Assembly (NCBI GenBank): GCA_041392805.1
Contig: JAWKLJ010000001.1
Span: 1 to 64,000, forward strand
From: Saprospiraceae bacterium
GTDB taxonomy: Bacteria > Bacteroidota > Bacteroidia > Chitinophagales > Saprospiraceae
Length of the DNA: 64,000 bases
Direction of reading: 5' to 3'
Below, piece by piece: positions 7,295 to 15,137 of this stretch. Made by a program: the position numbers and the translations under genes. Under the pieces are notes generated by a model. That model was not told the origin of the DNA, did not search any database, and saw nothing but the letters and a program-made list of their open reading frames with translations. Each line of letters begins with the position of its first letter. Position 1 is the first letter of the stretch.

Positions 7295-8188
7295 TTACCT
7301 GTTATCAACAGTTATAGCAAGTAGAGTGATAGCTTGTGACAGACCGCTGACTGTTTTTTCGGCAATTTTTTCGGCGCTGTCATTTTTTATATCCGTTATA
7401 GAAGATAACCAGACACCGTAATCAATATGGAGCGTTAGTGTTATATTAAAACCAGGGTTGAGGTCAAAAGGTTGACCAAAAGATAAAAAATAATCGATGC
7501 GATTAGCGGAGCCGCTGATGTCCACTATAGCTGGAATGGTATCTGTGCTGATAGTGTCTCTCAATAAGCCAAGCTTGATAAAATCATAGCCTTGGTCTTT
7601 ACTGATATACATTTGTTCTTCTTGCACCCCTAGCGGGTGGTCTTCCTTCACAGAACCTGGATCGGTTGCATTGGCAAGCTCATCTAGTCCCAAACTAAAG
7701 CGGATGGCCTCAAAGGTTCCACTTGCCTTAATTTCGCCGACACTAAGGCTACGAGAAAAAGAAGGATTAATCAACAAATAATCGTCAATAAGCGAATGGT
7801 CGCTTAAACTACCATCGGAATTATAAGCTTGAATAGCCAATTGATCTGTCACCCGAACCGACTCTCCAGAAGGGCGGATGAGTTCAAAATTGGAAAGGAA
7901 GTACTGCATTAATTGCAGTCGAAAAGGTTGCCCCAAGGCATCATGGTAAATAGAATCCAGGTAAACGAGCGCACTGCTCTGAGCTGGGGTTCCAACACGA
8001 TGGTTGAGAAGGAGCTTTAGGGATGGATATAGGCAGCAGTCATCTGGACAAATCGCATCAGCATCTACCGCAAAATTTTTAGCTGCTACGTCCAAACATC
8101 CTTCCACCTCCTCATAACAAGCAGGAAAGGCCAATAGGAATAAAAGGCTTATCCAAGCAGACCTGCTACTTTTTTTGTTCTTTTTCAT
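7295..8188 (-). CDS. Second MbnP-like lipoprotein
   Basis: 297 residues. Signal ISLLFLLAFPAC with lipobox. The mature N-terminus GCLDVAAKNFAVDADAICPD resembles the GCtDpxAxNY cysteine-rich segment often found ahead of Bacteroidota MbnP-like domains. Downstream come LLLNHRVGTPAQSSALVYLD, LQLMQYFLSNFELIRPSGES (the same FYLSN/YFLSN block as in 6340-7137) and EEQMYISKDQGYDFIKLGLL (about 185-205). The last block occupies the place of the W-containing motif but carries no tryptophan. The start overlaps the end of the exonuclease gene by 23 bases. A 157-base gap separates it from the first MbnP-like gene. If kynurenine formation is the function of the family, this copy probably does not undergo it at that site. 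Confidence 0.7.
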   Translation of the reverse strand: MKKNKKSSRSAWISLLFLLAFPACYEEVEGCLDVAAKNFAVDADAICPDDCCLYPSLKLLLNHRVGTPAQSSALVYLDSIYHDALGQPFRLQLMQYFLSNFELIRPSGESVRVTDQLAIQAYNSDGSLSDHSLIDDYLLINPSFSRSLSVGEIKASGTFEAIRFSLGLDELANATDPGSVKEDHPLGVQEEQMYISKDQGYDFIKLGLLRDTISTDTIPAIVDISGSANRIDYFLSFGQPFDLNPGFNITLTLHIDYGVWLSSITDIKNDSAEKIAEKTVSGLSQAITLLAITVDNR

Positions 8189-8990
8189 AATCCCTTACCA
8201 GCTTTTTAATCAGCTGTTTTACTTGGCTGGAAAACTCCTTGTGAAGCATCCAGTTGTAGTACTGATTATCATTCACCAAGGTTTCTGCAACAGGCTTGCC
8301 CTGGTATTTTCCAAAGTTGAACACGATTTGACCGTCTGCCTCCACTCTCATCTTTTGCGTTGCGTCCAGAAAACGCTGGTCATTGGTGAATTCGTGAAGG
8401 AGTTGCACATTTTCTTGTATCGGTGCTGGTGTAACGTTTCCATCTTGATCAACGAAATCCACGCCTTCATATTTTTCCAGCTGCCCTTTAAATACCGCTA
8501 CTGTCGCCCGTACGTCGGCCATGGCATCATGTGCATCTGCCAATTCCTCATTACAATAAAACTTAAGGGCCGCCTTAAGGGTACGCGGTTCCATTTTATA
8601 AAATATACGCTGAATATCCAGGGTTCGTCTTCGGCTCATATCCAATTCCAAACCGACCCTGGCAAATTCTTCCATTAATAAAGGAATGTCAAAACGGTTA
8701 GAGTTGTAGCCAGCCAAGTCGGCATTACCAATAAAGTCAAATAGTTTTTGGGCCACTTGTTGAAAGACAGGCTTATTGGCCACGTCTTTTGGTAAAATAC
8801 CATGAACCTGCATGGCTTCCAAACTAATCGGCATGCCAGGATTGATCAACATGGAGAGTTCTTCTGGTTCCTTGCCCTCTTTTTTGAAATACTTAATCAT
8901 TCCGATTTGAATGATCCGGTCGCGAACGACATTCAATCCAGTTGCTTCGAGGTCAAAAAAGATAAGGTCACGGTCGAGTTTAAAATTCAT
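8166..8990 (-). CDS. DEDDh 3'-5' exonuclease with ExoX-like C-terminal domain
   Basis: 274 residues. The N-terminal DnaQ-like fold shows ExoI motif FFDLEATGLN (D and E metal ligands at about 12 and 14), ExoII NSNRFDIPLLMEEF and ExoIII HDAMADVRAT (about 155-164). The C-terminus FNFGKYQGKPVAETLVNDNQ followed by YYNWMLHKEF matches the small domain found after ExoX-like nucleases. It probably degrades single-stranded 3' ends in repair or RNA/DNA turnover; a replicative proofreading role is less likely because of the C-terminal domain. It overlaps the next gene (7295-8188) by 23 bases, so the two may be co-translated although the functions look unrelated. Confidence 0.88.
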   Translation of the reverse strand: MNFKLDRDLIFFDLEATGLNVVRDRIIQIGMIKYFKKEGKEPEELSMLINPGMPISLEAMQVHGILPKDVANKPVFQQVAQKLFDFIGNADLAGYNSNRFDIPLLMEEFARVGLELDMSRRRTLDIQRIFYKMEPRTLKAALKFYCNEELADAHDAMADVRATVAVFKGQLEKYEGVDFVDQDGNVTPAPIQENVQLLHEFTNDQRFLDATQKMRVEADGQIVFNFGKYQGKPVAETLVNDNQYYNWMLHKEFSSQVKQLIKKLVRDYEKEQKK

Positions 8991-8997
8991 TGGTTGT

Positions 8998-10068
8998 TTA
9001 TAGTTCAGTTAATAAAGGGGGGATTCCGTCGGTATAGGCAACAGCCATGCTTCCATCAGGATTACTATATATAAAATAGGCTTCAATCGTTGTTTTTTCC
9101 TTGGCAAAGGCCAATGCTTTTTCCAGGCCCATCACCATAAAAGCCGTGGCATAGGCATCTGCTGTTATACAATCGTTAGCCAAAACAGAAACACTTAGCA
9201 AATTACTTTTTTCGGTAAATCCTGTAAAAGGACTTATAATATGGGCAAATTTCTCCCCCGCGACTTCATAAAAGTTCCGATAATTACCCGAGGTAGCAAC
9301 CGCCATATCTTTTAATGCTAAAATGGCTTGAATGTCTTGTAAACCTGCGCCTTCCTTGGGCAAACTAACAGCAATAGACCAGGGCTTACCCTTAGCGTTC
9401 AGGCCTTTTACGACCACCTCGCCACCAATTTCTACCATATAATTAGTGATTCCCCTGGTGGCCAAAAGTGCAGCTACTGCATCCACTCCATATCCCTTGG
9501 CACAGGCACTTAAATCCAGTTGAACACCCATTTTATCTTTTGATAATAGATTGGCATCTTCTTTCCAGATAACCTGGTCAAAACCGACCAATTGAACCAG
9601 GGAATCAATCCGCACACTATCCACCGCTTCCACCTTCTTCTTTTCGGTATACCCAAATCCCCAATAATTAACCAAAGGCATTACCGTTGGATCAAAATAA
9701 CCATGTGTTTCCAGGTAAATATCCCTTGCTCGCAACAGGTTGGCTTTCAGGTGTTGATTGGGATAAGGAACTTGGCCTCCATTTGGGTTATAGGATAGTA
9801 AAAAGTCTTTGCCTGACTGGTTAAACATGGAAATGGTCGAGGTGGGAATGTAAGTCGAAACTTCCAGATTGATTTGCAATAAAAGACTGTCGATGGCCTT
9901 TTTAAATTCCCGCATCGAAGGGTCTGCATAGCGTACCTGATAGTAAGTACCCATCGTTTCGCCTCTTATTTCTAGATAAGACGTTGATCGATCCACTCCC
10001 GCTTCTCGGCAACCCCAAATCAAAAAGGGCAAAAAACACCACATAGACCTACGGACACACTGAATCAT
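8998..10068 (-). CDS. apbE: FAD:protein FMN transferase (ApbE), lipoprotein
   Basis: 356 residues with a lipoprotein signal (CFLPFLIWGC). Motifs in order: IRGETMGTYYQVRYAD (about 35-50), LDLSACAKGYGVDAVAALL (about 180), YMVEIGGEVVVKGLNAKG, ATSGNYRNFYEVAGEKFAH with IISPFTGF, and DAYATAFMVMG. These are the FAD- and Mg-binding elements of ApbE. The enzyme acts in the periplasm and attaches FMN through a phosphoester bond to Thr in targets such as NqrB/NqrC or RnfG. No target gene is in this window. An alternative start at 10044 (MWCFLPF) is possible; the longer form keeps two arginines before the hydrophobic core. It ends 7 bases before the exonuclease start. Confidence 0.92.
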   Translation of the reverse strand: MIQCVRRSMWCFLPFLIWGCREAGVDRSTSYLEIRGETMGTYYQVRYADPSMREFKKAIDSLLLQINLEVSTYIPTSTISMFNQSGKDFLLSYNPNGGQVPYPNQHLKANLLRARDIYLETHGYFDPTVMPLVNYWGFGYTEKKKVEAVDSVRIDSLVQLVGFDQVIWKEDANLLSKDKMGVQLDLSACAKGYGVDAVAALLATRGITNYMVEIGGEVVVKGLNAKGKPWSIAVSLPKEGAGLQDIQAILALKDMAVATSGNYRNFYEVAGEKFAHIISPFTGFTEKSNLLSVSVLANDCITADAYATAFMVMGLEKALAFAKEKTTIEAYFIYSNPDGSMAVAYTDGIPPLLTEL

Positions 10069-10099
10069 AACAGGAATGACTATTTAATTAAGTTATAAT

Positions 10100-10495
10100 C
10101 TAAACATTTCGATTGCGCCATTTTTCATCGATGGAATAAATACCAGGCCCCGTAAAATACAAGCTTACAAAAGTAAGTAAATACAAGAGGGCTTTTTCCT
10201 TATTTGAAAATGGGTCGTCTAAATGCGCATAAAACACGGCCACCAACATGGCAATGATGAGGGGAATGGTTGCCCAGCGCGTAAACAATCCGAAGATAAT
10301 CAGGATAGAACAAAAGAATTCTGCAAAGGTCACTAACACCAAGGAAGGAACAGGTCCAATGCCAAATGGATCAGAAAACTTGATAGGGTCTTCTCCAAAA
10401 AAACGCAGGAGTTTTCCCCAGCCATGTCCATAGAGCATTGCTCCTCCAAAGCCAAGACGCAACAATAATAGGGCTATATCTTGTTTTTTCTCCAT
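10100..10495 (-). CDS. DoxX family membrane protein
   Basis: 131 residues with four hydrophobic segments. The N-terminal segment LLLLRLGFGGAMLYGHGWGK and FAEFFCSILIIFGLFTRWAT are typical of DoxX/DoxD-like proteins. Family members are small inner-membrane proteins, some linked to quinone reduction or redox stress, and most are uncharacterised. It is 31 bases upstream of apbE on the same strand and may be co-transcribed with it. No catalytic residues can be pointed to. Confidence 0.85.
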   Translation of the reverse strand: MEKKQDIALLLLRLGFGGAMLYGHGWGKLLRFFGEDPIKFSDPFGIGPVPSLVLVTFAEFFCSILIIFGLFTRWATIPLIIAMLVAVFYAHLDDPFSNKEKALLYLLTFVSLYFTGPGIYSIDEKWRNRNV

Positions 10496-10571
10496 AATAT
10501 CACAAAAATATATTCGGTATTAAAAACTGCAAAGTTAAGATTAAAAATGGGACCTTATAGGTTTTTGGATC

Positions 10572-11771
10572 TTAGTCCTGCAAGCAACGGCAAGATTGGC
10601 CGGTATTCTTGCTGAAACCTTGGCGGATTACATTTGCATAAATCCTAGTAAAGACATAGTGCCATGCCCCTGAAGTGCTATATGCTGAACTTGTCCAGTA
10701 GTAGCCGTTTTGGCCCAAAGAGTCGATAAACTTTTCATCTATGAATCGCATGCTACCGAGCAATATTGAAAATCCGCTTTCACCTCCTTTCTTCAGCGCA
10801 GAAAATGCCGCTTTGCCACTGTCAAGACTATCATTTTTTTGCTGTCCAGGTTCTTTGTTATAGGCCATTCCATAATAACCAGTCATTGTCCACCACTCCT
10901 CATCGGATGGCAATCTCCAGCCATCAGGGCAAGCTTTTTGAGCTGCTTCCCAAGTGTAAAGACGGCCATATTCTCTACAGTTTTTATATTCGTTATTAAA
11001 ACACCAAGAATCACTTGTTTCAAAGTTTAGGTTCTGGATCATCCATTTTTTGCCATCTTTAAGACGCACCCATTGGTAGGTTTGTCCATCGCGGGTATCA
11101 GTGAAAGTACCAGCATGTTGTAATGGTGGTGGTGTACTTTTCACACAACGACAGGATAAGGCCAGACTTTTATCTCGCTTATATCGACCTAAGAACTTAT
11201 AGATGCGGAACTCAAAGTTCCAAACCTCAGAAGAATTCTCCTCTGTACTACTCCAGTAGGAACCGTGCTCACCTAGATTTTGGAAAACATTGTAAGTTTG
11301 GCGTATCCCACCGACCTGGGCAGAAAACCCACTATGCCCACCTTGCAATAGGGCTTTATAACTTTCTTTTGAATCACCAATAGTCTTCAACGTAGACCAA
11401 TCATAATACCCACCATAGGCATTTGCCATTTTTTTCCACTCATCATCGGTAGGTAATCGCCAGCCACTGGGACAAGCTTCTTTAGCCGCTTGCCAGGTAT
11501 AAAGTCTACCATACTTGGCGCAATTGTCGCTATTATTATCATAGCACCAAGAATCCTCCGATTTAAAATTCAGGTTCTCCACCATCCATATGGTACTATC
11601 TTTATAGCGTGCCCATTTATAGGTTTGTCCATCGCGGGTATCAGTGAAAGTACCAGCATCTTGATCTAGTGCTATTATACTGCTTGGTTCATCTGGTAAA
11701 ATACCTGTCTGACCTGCCAACACAAAGTTCATTGAAATTATAAGAAAGAAAATTTGCAGTTGGGATTTCAT
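10572..11771 (-). CDS. Secreted protein with two FISUMP (Fibrobacter succinogenes major paralogous) domains
   Basis: About 399 residues from the ATG at 11771, chosen because it directly precedes a signal peptide (FFLIISMNFVLAGQ); an upstream in-frame ATG at 11831 adds 20 residues without sense. Two copies of one domain follow, each beginning AGTFTDTRDGQTY and continuing WMVENLNF / WMIQNLNF, SWCYDN / SWCFNN, YGRLYTW, ACPSGWRLPTDDEW / ACPDGWRLPSDEEW, GYWS/YYWTS and ending SCRC. This is the C-type-lectin-like FISUMP domain common in secreted Bacteroidota proteins; binding partners are unknown. DNA identity between the halves near 11080-11118 and 11625-11665 points to a fairly recent internal duplication. 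No T9SS sorting domain is seen at the C-terminus. Confidence 0.85.
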   Translation of the reverse strand: MKSQLQIFFLIISMNFVLAGQTGILPDEPSSIIALDQDAGTFTDTRDGQTYKWARYKDSTIWMVENLNFKSEDSWCYDNNSDNCAKYGRLYTWQAAKEACPSGWRLPTDDEWKKMANAYGGYYDWSTLKTIGDSKESYKALLQGGHSGFSAQVGGIRQTYNVFQNLGEHGSYWSSTEENSSEVWNFEFRIYKFLGRYKRDKSLALSCRCVKSTPPPLQHAGTFTDTRDGQTYQWVRLKDGKKWMIQNLNFETSDSWCFNNEYKNCREYGRLYTWEAAQKACPDGWRLPSDEEWWTMTGYYGMAYNKEPGQQKNDSLDSGKAAFSALKKGGESGFSILLGSMRFIDEKFIDSLGQNGYYWTSSAYSTSGAWHYVFTRIYANVIRQGFSKNTGQSCRCLQD

Positions 11772-11915
11772 GGTGTAATATTTTGTGATCGCGAATCGGG
11801 GACTTGCTGCAATAATTAAGACATATTTCAAACGGACAATTTGTCCGGCAAGGAACTATCATTGCAAGACAAAAGCATAATCTGATTCTCCTGGAAGCGG
11901 AAACTTTTACCGGCA

Positions 11916-13016
11916 TTACCCAAGCAAACCCTCATATACTTTTTTCATTTCACTAACTGATCGCTCCACACTCAGAAAACTGGCAATATGTGCTTGCCCT
12001 TTTTTGCCCATTTCTTGACGCAATGCAGGATTAAATGCTAATTTTTCGATGGCCTTGGCTAAGGCGATGTGGTCCCGGGGTGGAACCACTAGCCCCGTTT
12101 CGCCATCAATGGCCATGCCTCGATTGCCTGGAATGGAGGTAATGATTGTAGGGTTCCCTAAGAAAAAAGCCTCTAAAGCTCCTTTGGGCGTGGCTTCCCC
12201 GAAAATGGACGGAAGTATACTAAAATCGCAAGCTTTGACGAGTTGCAAAACGTCCCTTCGAAAACCAGGGAAGTGCACGCGGTCCTTATAAGGGCTGGTC
12301 GCCAGTATCTTCCGAACCTCAGGAACATCCATATTGCGACCAATCAAGAAGAAGTGAATGGGTGCATCTTCAGGGAGGTGTTTGGTGGCTTCCATAAGGT
12401 AAGGAATGCCCTTCATTTTGCGCGCATTGGCCACAATACTAGCTGTCACAGCATTGGGAGGGAGATTGAATTCCGATAAATCGGCCGCTTCCACCCCTTC
12501 ATACCATGCTAAACGATGACCTTTATTGACGGTAACTGCTTTTTCTTTTTTGAAAAACAATTGGCGCTGGAATAACTCCTTGACAGAATCTGCCAAACAA
12601 GTAATTTTATCTACGCGAGGATTGAGATGGGTTAAATAACAGGTTGGATCGTACCAATGGATATTGCCGGTATAACCCCGATAGGTGACCACCTTTACAG
12701 GCAATCGCCAGGCAGCAATGATGCCATTTATGATCGCCTTGTTATTGAAAAGGTGCAAGATGTCGTGCTGCCCAGCTTCCAAGGTCTCGCGAATCAACTT
12801 TATGGCTACCCCATCAATTTTTTTCTGAGGATGAAAATCAATCACCCGAATCCCTGCTTCTCGAAACCGCGCTGCGAATGGCGTACTACCATAGGTCATC
12901 ACCTCTACCTCCAGCCCTGCCTTTTTCAACCCAATGAAAATTTCGCCCTCCGGTCTTACCGCATTGAAATTATCATCGTAATTACTGATAACCAGGACCT
13001 TGATCGGTTTCTCCAT
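11916..13016 (-). CDS. GT4-type glycosyltransferase
   Basis: About 366 residues from the ATG at 13016 (MEKPIKVLVISNYDDN); an ATG at 13040 adds eight residues. The GT-B fold shows an N-terminal Rossmann beta strand (KVLVISNYDD), IVANARKMKGIPYLMEATKH for the hinge/second domain start, FLIGRNMDVPEVRKIL, and the donor-binding region FSILPSIFGEATPKGALEAF followed by GNRGMAIDGETGLVVPPRD. These fit family GT4 retaining glycosyltransferases, which build lipopolysaccharide or exopolysaccharide at the cytoplasmic face. The sugar and acceptor cannot be told. It is not part of an evident polysaccharide cluster; its neighbours are a repeat region and the FISUMP gene. Confidence 0.88.
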   Translation of the reverse strand: MEKPIKVLVISNYDDNFNAVRPEGEIFIGLKKAGLEVEVMTYGSTPFAARFREAGIRVIDFHPQKKIDGVAIKLIRETLEAGQHDILHLFNNKAIINGIIAAWRLPVKVVTYRGYTGNIHWYDPTCYLTHLNPRVDKITCLADSVKELFQRQLFFKKEKAVTVNKGHRLAWYEGVEAADLSEFNLPPNAVTASIVANARKMKGIPYLMEATKHLPEDAPIHFFLIGRNMDVPEVRKILATSPYKDRVHFPGFRRDVLQLVKACDFSILPSIFGEATPKGALEAFFLGNPTIITSIPGNRGMAIDGETGLVVPPRDHIALAKAIEKLAFNPALRQEMGKKGQAHIASFLSVERSVSEMKKVYEGLLG

Positions 13017-13078
13017 GATTCCACTTTCAGTTTTTATCAAAAAATCCCCATACCAATCAAAATGGCAGTGGCAATGGC

Positions 13079-13478
13079 AATAGAATCAAAATGACAATCA
13101 AAATAAAAATTAAAATGCCACCTGTGTCGCTGGGGCTTACCCCAATCCTCCAATACCCCCACATCCCACAATAACTCCGCGATCTCCGCTCCTCCGTGTA
13201 ACTCAGCGTAACTCAACCTCAAGCCACCCCTCCATTACCTCTAAATCTCCAATACCTCCGCGTCTCAAAAAAAACCTGTGCACCAATAGAATCAAAATGG
13301 CAATCAAAATTAAAATTAAAATGCCGCCTGTGTCGCTGGGGCTTACCCCAAACCTCCAATACCCCCACATCCCCCCAAAAAAAACCTCAAGCCAAACCTC
13401 CATTACCTCTAATTCTCCAATACCTCCACGTCCAAATAAAACCTCAAGCCAATAGAATCAAAATGACAATCAAAACCT
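13079..13478. repeat. Composite tandem intergenic repeat (A-B-A'-B'-A'')
   Basis: Two 89-bp copies of unit A (13079-13167 and 13285-13373) differ at only a few positions. Two copies of a roughly 50-bp unit B (about 13214-13265 and 13382-13432, core CCTCCATTACCTCTAA) alternate with them. A partial third A start lies at 13451-13478. Unit A contains the hairpin TGGGGCTTACCCCA (5-bp arms). The sequence is strongly strand-asymmetric (C/A rich on plus). Open frames on the minus strand through this region are low-complexity (WRFGVSPSDTGGILI) and I do not regard them as genes. It fills the whole gap between the glycosyltransferase start and the terC stop. Confidence 0.85.
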
Positions 13479-13486
13479 AAGAGGCC

Positions 13487-14332
13487 CTATTCCTTTTTCA
13501 ACAAACCTTCTCGGATAGCCTCTCTTTTTGCACCATGCAACTGGACAGGCGCTTCTTTTTTCTTGCGCGTACGCATATTGAGGAATTCTACGAAAAGAGA
13601 AAAGGCAATGGCAAAATAGAGATAACCTTTAGGTACCGCTCCTATGCTATTACCGGCCACGGAGAGATGAGCTAAATGGGCACCTTCGGCAATCAACATA
13701 AACCCAATGAGAATCAAGAAGGCTAAACCCAACATCTGAATGGTTGGATGCTTATTGACAAAATTTGCCACAGGTATGGCGAATAACATCATGATGAGAA
13801 CAGAAATAACAACCGCAACAATCATAACCACCAAAGCACCGTGTATCCCATTGGTCATTCCTACGGCTGTCAGAATAGAATCAAAGGAAAATACAATATT
13901 GATGATCGTAATTTGAACAATAACATTCGTTAAAGTTGATTTCGCATTTCCCTTGGCTCCATCAACATGGTCATCCCCTTCCAATTTGTGGTGAATTTCT
14001 GAAGTGCTTTTATACAACAGAAATAACCCACCTATAACCAAGATGATGCTCTGCCCAGAAAAACCACCGGAAATAAAAGTACCATGAAATTCAATCCAAG
14101 GTTCTTCCATCGCAACTAGTATGGAAACACCAAATAGGAGTATAATTCGAATAACCATGGCCAGCAGTAAGCCAATATTCGTGGCTTGTGGTCTATCTTT
14201 TTCTGGCAACTTATTGGCTGCTATCGAAATAAAAATAATATTATCGATGCCCAACACGATTTCCAAAAAAGTTAAGGTCAGCAAACTTATCCACATTTCA
14301 GGACTTGCCAGATTTGGCATGATCAATTCCAT
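13487..14332 (-). CDS. TerC family integral membrane protein
   Basis: 281 residues with about seven hydrophobic segments. Motifs EIVLGIDNIIFISIAANKLP (about 25-44) and NIVFSFDSILTAVGMTNGI (about 147-165), each with an acidic residue in a membrane helix, are the two TerC signatures (GxDN and SxDS). In the family, TerC/Alx proteins are linked to manganese export, tellurite resistance and metalation of exported proteins. No ter genes accompany it, so metal homeostasis is the most likely role. An internal start at Met5 is possible. It is divergent from the gene at 14652. Confidence 0.9.
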   Translation of the reverse strand: MELIMPNLASPEMWISLLTLTFLEIVLGIDNIIFISIAANKLPEKDRPQATNIGLLLAMVIRIILLFGVSILVAMEEPWIEFHGTFISGGFSGQSIILVIGGLFLLYKSTSEIHHKLEGDDHVDGAKGNAKSTLTNVIVQITIINIVFSFDSILTAVGMTNGIHGALVVMIVAVVISVLIMMLFAIPVANFVNKHPTIQMLGLAFLILIGFMLIAEGAHLAHLSVAGNSIGAVPKGYLYFAIAFSLFVEFLNMRTRKKKEAPVQLHGAKREAIREGLLKKE

Positions 14333-14651
14333 AAAGCTGGTTTTTAGCTATAAATATTTAAAGCTGCAATTTTACGAAATGTACAACCAAACTGAAGCGC
14401 TTTTCATTTTTTTTCGTTAAAAAAGTGGCTACTGGTTTCCTTTTAAATATGGTTCTTTGACAAATCTCGTGATCTAAAGGCCACCATAAAAAGAAAGCAA
14501 CACTTCCTTTGGTCGTTTTTGCTTTCTTTTTATGATGGCCCACGAAATTTGTCAAAGAAGGTTAAATATTATGCTAAATTTGGGTCTTCCCTTTTTATAG
14601 CTATGGGAATAGTAATGCAGCCTACTAACGATTAATGAAAGACAAGCCATT
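14333..14651. other. Intergenic region between divergent terC and the 14652 gene, holding a long imperfect inverted repeat
   Basis: The main content is the inverted repeat listed separately at 14453-14559. The rest is AT-rich. No clear TAnnTTTG box could be assigned to either divergent gene. Confidence 0.6.
14453..14559. repeat. MITE-like long inverted repeat
   Basis: The left arm (14453-14500) and right arm (14518-14559) are reverse complements over about 41 positions, with two mismatches and a 7-base insertion (ATCTAAA) in the left arm. The loop is about 17 bases. Arm ends read TTCTTTGACAAAT and inner ends AAAAAGAAAGCAA. The 107-bp element lies in a divergent promoter region, where a terminator makes little sense, so a miniature inverted-repeat element or an RNA hairpin is more likely. 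No target-site duplication is obvious. Confidence 0.7.
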
Positions 14652-15137
14652 ATGAAATATCGCAGCTTGAGCCTGGAAGAACTTGAAAGCTTGAAAACAG
14701 ATTTTATCAAGTTTCTGGCCGCCAACACGATTACTAGTGATGATTGGGAAAAATTAAAAAGAGACCAGGCCGAAAAGGCCGAACAACTTATCGCCATCTT
14801 TAGTGATATGGTTTTTGATCAAACACTAGAGAAAGTGACCTATCTGGAACATAAAACACCTCGATCCATACGAACCTATCATTGCCTCCCAGATAAGATC
14901 AGCCTAATGGGCTTGCTCGTGGAAGGAGAAACAGCCCTCAATTTTACGCAAAACCTATCTCCCGAACAAATGATTAACCTCGTTCAGTTATCTGGTGCCG
15001 AACTCAAATTATTCAGTGGTGAAAAGGCTTATAAAACCGATCGCAAATTGGAGATTTTTGAACTGATGGAACAAGGGGCCCTCATCTCTAAAGATGGTCA
15101 TTTGTTTCATACCCTACATCAGCTAAAGCAAACTTAA
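14652..15137 (+). CDS. Conserved hypothetical protein (probably DUF6495 family)
   Basis: 161 residues starting MKYRSLSLEELESLKTDFIK. It is soluble with no signal peptide or membrane segment. Features are WEKLKRDQAEKAEQLIAIFS, DMVFDQTLEKVTYLEHKTP and a C-terminal FELMEQGALISKDGHLFHTL. The pattern MKYRxLxxEELExLxxxFIxFLAxxxIxxxxW with a YLEH block resembles a Bacteroidota-specific domain of unknown function (DUF6495, from memory). No function is known. It is alone on the plus strand between divergent and convergent neighbours. Confidence 0.75.
   Translation: MKYRSLSLEELESLKTDFIKFLAANTITSDDWEKLKRDQAEKAEQLIAIFSDMVFDQTLEKVTYLEHKTPRSIRTYHCLPDKISLMGLLVEGETALNFTQNLSPEQMINLVQLSGAELKLFSGEKAYKTDRKLEIFELMEQGALISKDGHLFHTLHQLKQT

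Noticed and set aside
13203..13403. Minus-strand frame in the composite repeat
   Set aside because: Low-complexity peptide that only mirrors the DNA repeat; no start context and no family features.
14287..14299. Extra TTATCCACA inside terC as a DnaA site
   Set aside because: Single isolated match in a coding region, expected by chance in a 64-kb AT-rich window.
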